A stretch of 64,000 nt of DNA from Dasania sp. GY-MA-18 (GTDB taxonomy: Bacteria; Pseudomonadota; Gammaproteobacteria; Pseudomonadales; Dasaniaceae). Below, piece after piece: positions 37,077-47,405 of the stretch. The stretch spans positions 1 through 64,000 of the forward strand of contig NZ_JANHAP010000011.1 in the NCBI RefSeq assembly GCF_024734385.1, in the 5' to 3' direction. The notes beneath the pieces are model-generated. The model was not told the DNA's origin and made no database searches. It worked only from the letters and a program-made list of their open reading frames with translations. Numbering within the stretch: position 1 is the first letter of the stretch; each line of letters begins with the position of its first letter. A program made the translations under genes and the position numbers.

Positions 37077-38189
37077 ATGACCTGGCAAGCAGATCAGCCT
37101 TACAACCAATTACCCACATTGCCGCCAAACCTAGATGCCATAGAAACTAGGCCTGTGCTAAAAGCCTGTATTTCTGCGCGTGCCGCTGTAGCAGAGTTAA
37201 AAAAGGCTGGGGAACTCATTCCTAACCAAAGCATGCTAATTAACCTGCTGCCTTTGCTTGAAGCCAAAGATAGTTCAGAAATTGAAAATATTGTCACCAC
37301 TACCGATAAGCTTTTTCAGTATGCACAAGAAGGTAGAGGTGCCGATCATGCTACAAAGGAAGCATTACGTTACAGAACGGCGCTATACCAAGGCTATATA
37401 CAACTTGAAAAAAAGCCGCTATGCACAGCAACTGCCATTGAGGTATGCAGTACGTTAAAGCACGCTGAAATGGGTATTCGCAAAGTACCGGGTACTTTGA
37501 TAGGGAGCCAAACGACAGGTGAAATTATCTATACTCCGCCTGCTGGAGAAAACGTTATCCGCGACTTGTTAAGTAACTGGGAGCGGTTTCTTCATGATGA
37601 CGCTGACCTAGATCCATTGATAAAAATGGCGGTTAGTCATTATCAATTTGAAGCCATACACCCTTTTTATGACGGAAATGGCCGAACAGGTCGTATTTTA
37701 AACGTTTTGTACCTTATTGAATGCGGTCTTTTAACACTACCTATTTTGTATTTGAGTCGCTTCATCGTTCATAACAAGCAAGACTATTATCGTCTCTTAA
37801 ACCAAGTCACCAAAGATCAGAATTGGGAAGCCTGGTTGTTATTTATGCTAAAAGGTGTCGAGCAAACTGCAATATGGACCTGTGAAAAAATTACAGCGAT
37901 CAGAGCACTTATGGAAAGTACAAGTGATTACATAAGGGCACAGCTACCCAAAATATATAGCTACGAGCTTGTTCAGCTTATTTTTGAACAACCCTATTGC
38001 CGTATTAGTAACCTAGTTGAACGCGATATTGCAAAACGCCAAACTGCTTCAATCTATTTAAAGCAGTTGACTGATATTGGTGTGCTGCAAGAAATCAATT
38101 CAGGAAAGGAAAAATTATTTGTACATCCACGGTTGATGACACTAATGACTAAAGACAGTAATAGTATTAAGGCTTTTTCAGGTGAGTGA
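37077..38189 (+). CDS. Fic-domain AMP transferase (SoFic-like, class II)
   Basis: Fic proteins transfer AMP from ATP to protein side chains. This 370-residue protein carries the complete catalytic motif '[12 protein letters not shown]' (His195). The N-terminal inhibitory helix motif [S/T]xxxE[G/N] is present in 'SSEIENI', making it a class II, self-inhibited Fic. A C-terminal winged-helix part follows ('[20 protein letters not shown]'). From memory it is very similar along its length to Shewanella SoFic, including '[10 protein letters not shown]' versus that protein's start. This supports ATG 37077 (GGGA 8-11 bp upstream) over 37050. The target protein is unknown. It is divergent from the restriction operon. 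Confidence 0.92.
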   Translation: MTWQADQPYNQLPTLPPNLDAIETRPVLKACISARAAVAELKKAGELIPNQSMLINLLPLLEAKDSSEIENIVTTTDKLFQYAQEGRGADHATKEALRYRTALYQGYIQLEKKPLCTATAIEVCSTLKHAEMGIRKVPGTLIGSQTTGEIIYTPPAGENVIRDLLSNWERFLHDDADLDPLIKMAVSHYQFEAIHPFYDGNGRTGRILNVLYLIECGLLTLPILYLSRFIVHNKQDYYRLLNQVTKDQNWEAWLLFMLKGVEQTAIWTCEKITAIRALMESTSDYIRAQLPKIYSYELVQLIFEQPYCRISNLVERDIAKRQTASIYLKQLTDIGVLQEINSGKEKLFVHPRLMTLMTKDSNSIKAFSGE

Positions 38190-38278
38190 TCCCCCCCCTC
38201 GTGACCTGCGGGCCGGAACAAATGACGAGAGGAACAGAGGATAAAAATGTAAAAGCATGACCTGAGCCTGACTGTTAG

Positions 38279-39016
<738 letters not shown>

Positions 39017-39183
39017 ATCTAGTAGCCACAACTAGCAGCCAAAGCTATTATCAACTGAACATATTTGATACACTGCGCGGCTAGCTGGGCTAGGCGCAGA
39101 TTCAAGCACTGAATCACCCGCCTGGCCTGCGCCACAATCACGTTAAACTGCCCTGCATAGGGGCTGAAAAGTAGGATACCTCG

Positions 39184-39453
39184 ATGGCTCGTATTACCGT
39201 TGAAGATTGTTTAGACAAAGTCGACAATCGCTTTGAACTTGTTATGGTTGCCAGCAAGCGCGCCCGCGCCATTGCCACCGGTGGCAAAGAGCCGCTAGTT
39301 AGCGTGGACTCTGATAAGCCAACCGTATTAGCACTACGTGAAATCGCCGATGAAAAAATCACTCCTGCCGAGATCATGAACCCCGCTAAGCATGAGGCAG
39401 AAGCCGAGTTTGAAATCATTGCCGAGCCCGAGGAAGAGCAGCCACAGGCTTAG
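39184..39453 (+). CDS. rpoZ: RNA polymerase omega subunit
   Basis: This 89-residue subunit begins '[20 protein letters not shown]' and has '[12 protein letters not shown]', the standard omega core. Omega helps fold the beta' subunit and forms part of the ppGpp binding site. It is 18 bp from spoT and likely shares its transcript. Confidence 0.97.
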   Translation: MARITVEDCLDKVDNRFELVMVASKRARAIATGGKEPLVSVDSDKPTVLALREIADEKITPAEIMNPAKHEAEAEFEIIAEPEEEQPQA

Positions 39454-39471
39454 TATTACCCGGAGAGCGCA

Positions 39472-41631
39472 ATGCAACAATACAGCTTCTTTCCTGTAGG
39501 CCACGAACATCAAGATGTGGCCTCTATTGAAGAGCTAAGCAGCACTCTCCAAACTTACCTCACCTCAGCACAAGTCAATCAAGTCAAACGCGCGTACTTT
39601 TACGCCGAACAGGCTCACGAGGGGCAGCGCCGCCGCAGTGGCGAACCCTACGTAACCCACCCCCTGGCCGTAGCCGGCATACTCGCCGACATGCACATGG
39701 ATCATCAAAGCCTAATGGCTGCCATGCTGCACGATGTTATCGAAGACACCGCCATTTCTAAAAAAGCCTTAGAAGAGCAATTTGGCGCCACCGTTGCCAA
39801 CTTGGTAGACGGCGTAAGCAAGCTTACCCAAATGGAGTTTCAATCCAAGGCCGAAGCGCAGGCGGAAAATTTTCAAAAAATGGCCCTGGCCATGGCCAAA
39901 GATATACGGGTTATTTTGGTCAAGCTGGCCGACCGCTTACACAATATGCGCACCTTAGGGGTATTAAAACCCGAAAAACGCCGCCGCATCGCCCGCGAAA
40001 CTCTGGATATGTACGCCCCTATCGCTCAACGCCTGGGCATGCACAACATACGGGTAGAGTTTGAAGACCTGGGCTTTGCCACCCTGCACCCCATGCGCTC
40101 CACCCGCATACACGCCGCCGTGTTACAGGCCCGCGGCCACCGCAAAGAACTGATAGAGCAAATCAAAGAATCTATAGACCACTGCCTGGTTAGAGAAGGC
40201 CATAGCGCAGTCGTCAGCGGCAGGGAAAAACATCTTTATAGCATTTATAAAAAGATGGATAGCAAGAAAAAGTCCTTCTCCGAAATCATGGACATCTACG
40301 CCTTCCGCATTTTGGTAGACGACGTAGACACCTGCTACCGCGTGCTGGGCTGCATACACAGCTTATACAAGCCAGTACCCGGTCAGTTTAAAGATTACAT
40401 CGCCATACCCAAGGCCAATGGCTATCAATCTTTACACACCGTGCTATTTGGCCTGCACGGCGTGCCTATAGAAATTCAAATTCGCACCCACGAAATGGAA
40501 GAGATGGCCAACTACGGCATCGCCGCCCACTGGCTGTATAAAACCAATGATGGCGAGCCACTAAACGGCAGCCACACGCGAGCGCGGCAATGGCTGCAAG
40601 GTTTGTTAGAGCTGCAACAAAGAGCTGGCGACTCCATGGAGTTTATCGAGAGCGTTAAGCTAGATTTATTCCCCGACGAAGTTTATGTGTTCACCCCCAA
40701 AGGTAAAATTATGGAATTGCCGCAGGGTGCCACCGCGGTAGATTTTGCCTACGCGGTACACACCGACGTGGGCAATAAGTGCATAGCTTGCCGCATTAAC
40801 CGCCGTTTAGCGCCGCTGTCAGAGCCACTGCAAAGTGGCCAAACCGTAGAAATCATGACCGCCCATAGCCCGCAGGCTAACCCGGCGTGGTTAAATTTTG
40901 TGGTGACCAGTAAGGCGCGCTCCAATATACGCCACCTGCTAAAAAATCAGCGCGCAGTAGAGTCCATCAACCTAGGCCGCCGCCTGTTAGATGAAGCCTT
41001 GGCTGGGATGAACTCCAGCATTAACTCGCTAAGCGAATTACAAACCCTGCACCTATTAGAAAACACCGGCCACGACAGCATAGATGGTGTGCTGGCTGAT
41101 ATAGGCCTAGGTAAGCGCTCATCATTTTTAACCGCACACCAGTTAGTGCGTGACAGTGACGAAAGCAAAACCAAGCCCACTGCACAGCAATCCTTAACCA
41201 TTAATGGCACCGAAGGCTTTAGATTAAACTTTGCCCGCTGCTGCTACCCCATACCCGGCGACGCCATCATAGGCTTTATCAGCGCCGAGCGCGGCATAGT
41301 GGTACACACCGATAATTGCCATAACAGCAATGAGTTCCGCAACAACCCCGAACGCTCAGTACCGTTACAATGGGCCGAAGAAGTAGAAGGGGAATTCTCC
41401 GCCGAATTAAAAATCGAGCTGGTAAAAAGCCGCGGCATCATTGCCGTGTTAGCTAACCGCATCAACAGCATCGATGCCAACATAGAAAAAATCAGCATAG
41501 AAGACGAAGACCCGCGCATGAGCATAGTCAACGTCGTTGTAGGCGTACACTCACGCATACACCTGGCAAGAATCATGAAACGCATACGCCAAATTGCCGA
41601 TGTGATAAAAGTGTCGCGGTTAACGCATTGA
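39472..41631 (+). CDS. spoT: Bifunctional (p)ppGpp synthetase/hydrolase SpoT
   Basis: This 719-residue stringent-response enzyme has an HD hydrolase domain ('AAMLHDVIEDT' near residue 85, 'KLADRLHNMRTL' near 150), a RelA/SpoT synthetase domain (about 240-350, 'PKANGYQSLHTV'), TGS (about 400-460, 'VFTPKGKIMELPQGATAVDF') and a C-terminal ACT domain (about 640-715). The intact HD motif indicates hydrolase activity. In Pseudomonas the next gene is ridA. Here a CTAG-heptad repeat and a convergent gene follow. Confidence 0.96.
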   Translation: MQQYSFFPVGHEHQDVASIEELSSTLQTYLTSAQVNQVKRAYFYAEQAHEGQRRRSGEPYVTHPLAVAGILADMHMDHQSLMAAMLHDVIEDTAISKKALEEQFGATVANLVDGVSKLTQMEFQSKAEAQAENFQKMALAMAKDIRVILVKLADRLHNMRTLGVLKPEKRRRIARETLDMYAPIAQRLGMHNIRVEFEDLGFATLHPMRSTRIHAAVLQARGHRKELIEQIKESIDHCLVREGHSAVVSGREKHLYSIYKKMDSKKKSFSEIMDIYAFRILVDDVDTCYRVLGCIHSLYKPVPGQFKDYIAIPKANGYQSLHTVLFGLHGVPIEIQIRTHEMEEMANYGIAAHWLYKTNDGEPLNGSHTRARQWLQGLLELQQRAGDSMEFIESVKLDLFPDEVYVFTPKGKIMELPQGATAVDFAYAVHTDVGNKCIACRINRRLAPLSEPLQSGQTVEIMTAHSPQANPAWLNFVVTSKARSNIRHLLKNQRAVESINLGRRLLDEALAGMNSSINSLSELQTLHLLENTGHDSIDGVLADIGLGKRSSFLTAHQLVRDSDESKTKPTAQQSLTINGTEGFRLNFARCCYPIPGDAIIGFISAERGIVVHTDNCHNSNEFRNNPERSVPLQWAEEVEGEFSAELKIELVKSRGIIAVLANRINSIDANIEKISIEDEDPRMSIVNVVVGVHSRIHLARIMKRIRQIADVIKVSRLTH

Positions 41632-41706
41632 CAGTCTCTAGTCTCTAGTCTCTAGTCTCTAGTCTCTAGTCTCTAAAAGATTTTACTAGCGACTGTTAAC
41701 TAGCGG
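41632..41706. repeat. CTAG-heptad repeat element (copy e) with TCTCTAG array
   Basis: CAG then five perfect TCTCTAG units (to 41669) and a final TCTCTAA, a short AT spacer, then CTAGCGACT and CTAGCGG. The array starts at the base after the spoT stop codon, and its right end encodes the last codons of the convergent VOC gene. Confidence 0.9.
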
Positions 41707-42058
41707 CTTCTTCTTTCGACCAAACCCCAAACTCATTACCACTAGGCTCTATAAACTGAAACCGCCTGCCGCCGGGGAAGGGAAATATTTCTTTGCTGAT
41801 TTTACCGCCTGCGGCTTTAACTTTTTGGTAGCTTTTTTCTAAATCGTAGCTGTACAGTACTATCAGTGCACCGCCATTTTCAGCGCTGGATTTTTTATCT
41901 GCTTGGTAAAATCCGCCATTTAAACCGGCATTTGTGAAAGCGGTATAAGATTCGCCAAAATCAGTAAACACCCAATTAAAGGCTTTGGTAAAAAATTGCT
42001 TGGTTGCCTTTATATCGTGGGCGGCATATTCCACGTAGTTAATTTTTTCATGCTCCAT
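41696..42058 (-). CDS. VOC-family (glyoxalase/dioxygenase-like) protein
   Basis: This 120-residue protein has a vicinal-oxygen-chelate fold: N-terminal 'INYVEYAAHDIKATKQFF', an 'ALIVLYSYDLEKSYQKVKAAGG' repeat half, and the C-terminal 'FQFIEPSGNEFGVWS' with its metal-ligand glutamate. The usual N-terminal histidine ligand is replaced, so metal binding is uncertain. The substrate is unknown. The start at 42058 ('MEHEKINYVEY') fits the family better than one 33 bp upstream. Its C-terminus (A-A-S-stop) lies within repeat sequence. Confidence 0.82.
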   Translation of the reverse strand: MEHEKINYVEYAAHDIKATKQFFTKAFNWVFTDFGESYTAFTNAGLNGGFYQADKKSSAENGGALIVLYSYDLEKSYQKVKAAGGKISKEIFPFPGGRRFQFIEPSGNEFGVWSKEEAAS

Positions 42059-42078
42059 GCTTTTCTTAACCTTAATCT

Positions 42079-42414
42079 TTAAAACAGCCATTCAAAAATT
42101 TTAATTTCGGGTTTTTCCTCTTTACGATTTTTAAGCTCATGAGCGCTGTCGCGCTCCTCTTTACTGTACTGGGGAAACCACTCTATACGTGGCTGCAATT
42201 GCTGCTCTATTAATTTAAAGCGGTCGCGGTTCCACAACTCTTGCTCTAACTCGGCCTTGCGCCACTCGGGCAGCACGCCTTTTACTACCATCTCTTCCAT
42301 TTCTATACGGTAATCTTGCTCGGGCAGTAACTCTATGTCTGGTCTATCTAATGCCTGTGCCAAAACAGTGCCACAACATAAACTACTGATCAGGCTAGCG
42401 ATAATTATTTTCAT
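42079..42414 (-). CDS. Small exported protein of unknown function
   Basis: This 111-residue protein has a signal peptide ('MKIIIASLISSLCCGTVLA', cleavage after V-L-A near residue 19; the C-C-G could instead suggest lipidation). The mature part is highly charged, with many Glu, Arg and Trp residues. I do not recognise a family. Its start overlaps the 3' end of the upstream solute-binding protein gene by 4 bp (ATGG/C context), so the two are probably translated together. Confidence 0.65.
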   Translation of the reverse strand: MKIIIASLISSLCCGTVLAQALDRPDIELLPEQDYRIEMEEMVVKGVLPEWRKAELEQELWNRDRFKLIEQQLQPRIEWFPQYSKEERDSAHELKNRKEEKPEIKIFEWLF

Positions 42415-43214
42415 GGCGCCACCAGCTCTTGCCAACGCAAGGTTTGAAACCAGTAGTAACGGCTACTATCTATCCAGGCATCAGCCTTGCGGGATAATAT
42501 CCAAGCGTTTAAAAAATTAATAAAGTCGTGATCCCCTTTGCGCACCGCAAAAGCCTCATAGCTATTCAGTAAGGGCGTTGCTAAAGGTTGGTCAATAACA
42601 TCGGGGTTACGCAGGCTTAAAAAACGCAGCTCCGTACTGGGGCCTATCAGTATATCTACCTCGCCTTGGGCCAGGGCTAAGCCCGCTTCTTTAATGGAAT
42701 AAAATAGTTTTAATTTGGCATTTTTGAACAAGCGCTTGCTTAACACTTCACCACTGCTGCCAGCCACTGCCGCCATGGTTAACTTAGCGCGCTGCAAATC
42801 CGCCATGGTGCTAATGTTTTGCGTTTTAGCTATATGGCTGGCCAAGCCTATGCCCGACTCCGCATAGCTGTGGCTAAAATTAACCTGCATGGCCAAGCTG
42901 GGGCTAATGCTCAGGCCAGAAACAATAATATCGATACGGCCCTGCTTTAGTGCAGGCACTAGTTGCTCCCACGGCAATTCCACCAGCTTTAATTTCAAGC
43001 CCATGTCTTGGGCCAGGCGGCTAGCAATATCAGGCTCAGAACCAATTAAGCTGCCGTCCTTGCCCTTCATTACCCAAGGGGTGGCCAAACTCAGCCCTAC
43101 CCGCAATTCACCCTGCGCTATAATCTGCTGCCAGCTGGCTGGCGCTGCCATGCTATAGCTGCTTAGCAACAAGCTGATGACGATAGCCATAAAACCTTGC
43201 AGTAATACCTTCAT
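42411..43214 (-). CDS. Periplasmic amino-acid-type solute-binding protein
   Basis: This 267-residue protein belongs to the bacterial extracellular solute-binding family 3. It has a signal peptide ('MKVLLQGFMAIVISLLLSSY'), the opening 'GELRVGLSLATPWVMKGKDG', 'GSEPDIASRLAQDMGLKLKL', and the ligand-site block 'GRIDIIVSGLSISP'. No ABC permease or ATPase is adjacent, so it may act as an orphan sensor or serve a distant transporter. The second ATG was chosen because AAAGG lies 7 bp upstream. Confidence 0.85.
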   Translation of the reverse strand: MKVLLQGFMAIVISLLLSSYSMAAPASWQQIIAQGELRVGLSLATPWVMKGKDGSLIGSEPDIASRLAQDMGLKLKLVELPWEQLVPALKQGRIDIIVSGLSISPSLAMQVNFSHSYAESGIGLASHIAKTQNISTMADLQRAKLTMAAVAGSSGEVLSKRLFKNAKLKLFYSIKEAGLALAQGEVDILIGPSTELRFLSLRNPDVIDQPLATPLLNSYEAFAVRKGDHDFINFLNAWILSRKADAWIDSSRYYWFQTLRWQELVAP

Positions 43215-43261
43215 AGTTATGCCTTTATTCATAGCTTAACGAGCTGGTCGCTTGAGTATCG

Positions 43262-44107
43262 TTATTCAGTATAGTTGAGTTGCGATAGTATCGGCGCATA
43301 ACCCTGTTGATAGTTGCTATAGATCAAATGATAGCCCGATTGCTTCATGCGCTGGTTGCTACAGCGTTTAGCACCGCCAGTAGCTGTTTGCGCTGCGGCC
43401 AATGGCTCACGCTGTAACTGTTTAGCCAACCAGGCTTTTACCTCCGTTAAACGCACCGGCATATCATCCACCCCCACATAGCAAGGCTGTAATTGCGCTA
43501 GCGGCAACTGCAATAAGTGAGATAAAAAGCCCGCGCAGTCATCGCGGTGTATGCGGTTGCTATACCGTGGAGGCGACGCTTTACCCGCCAGCACATCGCG
43601 TACTAAGCGCAGCCGGCCCGGCCCGTAAATACCCGCAAAGCGCACAATACTGCTAGCAATACCTTGTTGCTGGCCAAACGCCAAGCAAACCTGCTCCGCT
43701 TCTAATAAACGCCTGCCCGAATAGCGGCTGGGCTGGGTAGGGCTATGCTCATCTACCCAGCTATCATCACTTTGGCCATACACGCTAGTACTGGATACAA
43801 AAATGAGTCGCTGCAAACTTTTTGCGTTTAAAGCGCTTAGCAAGTTGGATGTGCCCTGCACATAGACCTGTTGATAACGCTCATCAGAGGACTCACCCGG
43901 GGTAAGGCTAATCACCACCGCATCAAAGGCTATATCCGCGAGTGCACTGAGGCTATCGGGCTGGGTCACATCTGCCTGCAAACCTATAATGCCCGCCGGT
44001 AAGGCCCCAATATCGCGGCGCAGCCCGTACACACTAACGGTTTCGGGCAGCGACTCAGCCAGCTTAATCCCTATATCACCACAGCCCACAATTAATAAAT
44101 TTTGCAT
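43262..44107 (-). CDS. NAD(P)-dependent epimerase/dehydratase-like SDR protein (YeeZ type)
   Basis: This 281-residue atypical short-chain dehydrogenase has a Rossmann start 'LLIVGCGDIGIKLAE', the 'FVSSTSVYGQSDDSW' strand, and 'PSRYSGRRLLEAE' where the family's Y-x-x-x-K is Y-x-x-x-R. It resembles YeeZ-like proteins. Its substrate is unknown and catalysis may differ because of the Lys to Arg change. It is divergent from oxyR. Confidence 0.8.
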   Translation of the reverse strand: MQNLLIVGCGDIGIKLAESLPETVSVYGLRRDIGALPAGIIGLQADVTQPDSLSALADIAFDAVVISLTPGESSDERYQQVYVQGTSNLLSALNAKSLQRLIFVSSTSVYGQSDDSWVDEHSPTQPSRYSGRRLLEAEQVCLAFGQQQGIASSIVRFAGIYGPGRLRLVRDVLAGKASPPRYSNRIHRDDCAGFLSHLLQLPLAQLQPCYVGVDDMPVRLTEVKAWLAKQLQREPLAAAQTATGGAKRCSNQRMKQSGYHLIYSNYQQGYAPILSQLNYTE

Positions 44108-44241
44108 AAGGTACTCTCGTTGCTAACGCTTGTTTTAGGCGCTTGTTCTATTAGGGACTTGTTATCTGCCCTAAGCTTTTATTTAATGGCACAATCTATT
44201 TTCAATTTTTAATAGTATTTATCAATCATAAGGCTGTGGCC

Positions 44242-45150
44242 ATGACTCTAACCGAACTACGTTACATTGTTGCCCTGCATCAAACCAAACATTTTGGCAA
44301 AGCCGCCGAAAAATGTTTTGTTAGCCAACCCACCTTAAGTGTGGCTATTAAAAAATTAGAAGAGGCCTTGGACGTCACCCTGTTTGAGCGCAGCCGCCAG
44401 CAGGTACGCGCCACCGCCATAGGTGAAAAAATTATTCAACAAGCCCAAGTGGTGCTAGAGCAGGCCGGGGTAATCGCCGATATAGCCAGCATAGGTAAAG
44501 ACCCATTAGGCAGCACCTTTTCGGTGGGCGCTATTTTTACCATAGGCCCCTACCTGTTTCCCCAACTAGTGCCGCAGCTGCGCAAAATCGCCAGCCATAT
44601 GCCGCTGTTTATAGAAGAGAACTACACCGCCGTATTGCGGGAAAAACTGCGCAATGGTGAACTAGACGCCATTATTATCGCCCTGCCTTTTGATGAGCCG
44701 GATGTGGTCACCAAAACCCTATACGACGAGCAATTTGTGGTAGCCCTGCCCCAGCAGCACCCGCTTAACCAATACCCCAGCCTTAGCAGCCAACAGCTCA
44801 ATGACCAGCAAGTGCTATTACTGGGCAGCGGCCACTGTTTTCGCGATCAAGTGTTAGCGGCCTGCCCCAACCTCAACCAACAACAAAGTGGCGCGATAGA
44901 AGGCAGCTCGCTGGAAACCCTTAAATACATGGTAGCCTCAGGCTTGGGCATTAGCATACTGCCCGCCTCGGCGGCACAATTAGCCGAAGGCCTGCACGAT
45001 AGCCCCTACACCATTAGGCCCTTCCAACAAAACAGCCCCACCCGCAAAGTGGCGGTAGCTTGGCGCGCCAGCTTCCCTAGGCCGCAGGCCATAGAGGCCT
45101 TGTGCGATGCGGTAAAACGCTGCAATTTAGCCCTAGACTACAACCACTAA
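44242..45150 (+). CDS. oxyR: Hydrogen-peroxide sensing regulator OxyR
   Basis: This LysR-family activator of 302 residues has an N-terminal helix-turn-helix ('FGKAAEKCFVSQPTLSVAIK') and the redox cysteines exactly at positions 199 and 208 ('GHCFRDQVLAAC'), the same numbering as E. coli OxyR. Disulfide formation between them switches on peroxide-defence genes. ATG 44242 has AAGG 8 bp upstream. It overlaps the long recG frame but ends 8 bp before the chosen recG start, as in Pseudomonas where oxyR precedes recG. Confidence 0.96.
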   Translation: MTLTELRYIVALHQTKHFGKAAEKCFVSQPTLSVAIKKLEEALDVTLFERSRQQVRATAIGEKIIQQAQVVLEQAGVIADIASIGKDPLGSTFSVGAIFTIGPYLFPQLVPQLRKIASHMPLFIEENYTAVLREKLRNGELDAIIIALPFDEPDVVTKTLYDEQFVVALPQQHPLNQYPSLSSQQLNDQQVLLLGSGHCFRDQVLAACPNLNQQQSGAIEGSSLETLKYMVASGLGISILPASAAQLAEGLHDSPYTIRPFQQNSPTRKVAVAWRASFPRPQAIEALCDAVKRCNLALDYNH

Positions 45151-45158
45151 ACACCGCC

Positions 45159-47237
45159 ATGCCTACCCTCACCCAGCCCACCCTGGATCAACTAGCCGTG
45201 AACACCTTAAGAGGTGTGGGCCCGGCCATGGCCGACAAACTGGCCAAATTAGCGATACATACCGTGCAAGACGTCTTGTTCCACCTGCCGCTGCGCTACC
45301 AAGACAGAACCAAAGTCACCCCCATAGGTGCGCTACAGGCAGGCAGCGATGCCTTAATAGAGGTGGAGGTAAAGCTGGCCGACGTAGTTTTTGGTAAACG
45401 CCGCAGCCTGGCCTGCCGGGTACAAGATGGCAGCGGCACCGTGACCCTGCGCTTTTATCATTTTTCGGCGGCGCAAAAAAACCAGCTTAGCCCCGGCACC
45501 CGGCTGCGCTGCTATGGCGAGGTTAGACGCGGCACCAGCGGCTTTGAGTTTTACCACCCCGAATATAAAATCATCAGCGATAAACAGCCGCCACCCCATG
45601 CCGCCACCCTCACCCCGGTATACCCCAGCAGCGAAGGGCTAAGCCAGTTGAGCTGGCGCAAACTCAGCGAGCAAGCGCTGGCCTTATTGCAACAGCATCA
45701 ACCGCAGGAATTACTACCACGCCAACACAACCGAGGGGTAGATTTAGCCCAAGCCCTGCAATACCTGCACCGGCCGCCCAGCAATGCCGACCAAGCAGCC
45801 CTGCAAGCCGGGCTGCACCCTTTTCAGCAGCGCTTGGCCTTTGAAGAGCTAGTAGCCCACCACCTCAGCCTTAACAAACAGCGGCAACAAATCCGCCAGT
45901 TAGGCGCCCCAGCCTTGGCCCAGGCCCCCGCCCTTAGCCAGCAGTTTTTACAGCAGCTGCCCTTTGCACTCACCGCTGCCCAGCAGCGCGTGGCCGAGCA
46001 GATCAGCCTAGACCTGTGCCAACAACAGCCCATGCTGCGCCTAGTGCAGGGTGATGTGGGCTCGGGCAAAACCGTGGTGGCAGCCTTGGCAGCACTGCAG
46101 GCCATAGCCAGCGGCTACCAAGTGGCCATGATGGCCCCCACCGAAATTCTTGCCGAGCAACACCTCAGCAATTTTAGCGACTGGCTTAGCCCGCTAGGCA
46201 TTAATATCGCCTGGCTTAGCGGCAAGCTCAAAGGCAAGCAGCGGCAGGCCCAGCTTAACGCCATTGCCGACGGCAGTGCGCAAATGGTGGTGGGCACCCA
46301 TGCCCTGTTTCAAGAGCAAGTAGTATTCGCCCAATTAGGCCTGGCCATCATAGACGAGCAACACCGCTTTGGGGTGCACCAGCGCCTAGCCCTAAAAGAG
46401 AAGAGCCAGCTGGGCCACCCCCATCAATTAATTATGACCGCCACCCCCATACCCCGCACCTTAGCCATGAGCGCCTATGCCGACCTAGACACCTCGGTGA
46501 TCGACGAGCTGCCGCCGGGCCGCACCCCGGTCAACACCGTGGTGATAGACAATAGCCGCCGCGACGAGCTAGTCGCCCGCGTTGCCCATGCCTGCCAAGA
46601 GGGCAGGCAAGTGTATTGGGTATGCACACTAATAGAAGAGTCCGAAGCGCTGGAAGCCCAAGCCGCCGAGCACACCGCCGAGCTACTCAAGGCAGCGCTG
46701 CCGCAGGTGCGGGTAGGCCTAGTACACGGCCGCATGAAAGCTGCCGAAAAAGCCGAGGCCATGCGCGCCTATAAAGCCCACCAAATAGACTTATTAGTCG
46801 CTACCACGGTGATAGAAGTAGGGGTGGATGTGCCCAATGCCAGCCTCATGATTATAGAAAACGCCGAGCGCCTAGGCTTGGCACAACTGCACCAATTGCG
46901 CGGCCGGGTGGGCCGGGGTAGCACCGCCAGCCACTGCTTATTAATGTACCAAGCACCGCTATCCAAACTGGGTAAAGAGCGCCTGCAAGCCATGCGCGAC
47001 AGCAGCGATGGCTTTGTGATTGCCGAAAAAGATTTACAGCTGCGCGGCCCCGGCGAATTATTAGGCACCCGCCAAACCGGGCTGCTGCAAATGCGCATAG
47101 CCGACTTACAGCGCGATGGCCATTTACTCGCCGCAGTTAAGCAATGCGCCGAGCAGCTAATAAGCCAACAACCGGCCACACTAGAACCTTTAATCGCACG
47201 CTGGCTGGCCGGCGGCGAACAATATGCTCAAGTTTAA
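45159..47237 (+). CDS. recG: ATP-dependent DNA helicase RecG
   Basis: This 692-residue helicase remodels replication forks and Holliday junctions. It has an N-terminal wedge/OB domain ('FHLPLRYQDRTKVTPIG' onward), Walker A 'GDVGSGKTVVA' near residue 297, the 'DEQHRFGVHQR' box, and the RecG tail 'RGPGELLGTRQTGLLQMRIA'. The start at 45159 ('MPTLTQPTLDQLA') avoids overlap with oxyR. Its ribosome-binding site is weak, so coupling with oxyR is plausible. Confidence 0.96.
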   Translation: MPTLTQPTLDQLAVNTLRGVGPAMADKLAKLAIHTVQDVLFHLPLRYQDRTKVTPIGALQAGSDALIEVEVKLADVVFGKRRSLACRVQDGSGTVTLRFYHFSAAQKNQLSPGTRLRCYGEVRRGTSGFEFYHPEYKIISDKQPPPHAATLTPVYPSSEGLSQLSWRKLSEQALALLQQHQPQELLPRQHNRGVDLAQALQYLHRPPSNADQAALQAGLHPFQQRLAFEELVAHHLSLNKQRQQIRQLGAPALAQAPALSQQFLQQLPFALTAAQQRVAEQISLDLCQQQPMLRLVQGDVGSGKTVVAALAALQAIASGYQVAMMAPTEILAEQHLSNFSDWLSPLGINIAWLSGKLKGKQRQAQLNAIADGSAQMVVGTHALFQEQVVFAQLGLAIIDEQHRFGVHQRLALKEKSQLGHPHQLIMTATPIPRTLAMSAYADLDTSVIDELPPGRTPVNTVVIDNSRRDELVARVAHACQEGRQVYWVCTLIEESEALEAQAAEHTAELLKAALPQVRVGLVHGRMKAAEKAEAMRAYKAHQIDLLVATTVIEVGVDVPNASLMIIENAERLGLAQLHQLRGRVGRGSTASHCLLMYQAPLSKLGKERLQAMRDSSDGFVIAEKDLQLRGPGELLGTRQTGLLQMRIADLQRDGHLLAAVKQCAEQLISQQPATLEPLIARWLAGGEQYAQV

Positions 47238-47405
47238 GCCAGCAAACACAAGCAAGTTCACAATATCTGCTAAAATTAACTCGTTATCTCAACATTGGCA
47301 GGTAGTTAAGCTACACTCCCCCCATAAGTAGAAACACTTACACAATTTTAAAACAGCATTATCCAACAACAAGATAAGCCCGTATTAGCAAAAGGATCTA
47401 AACTC

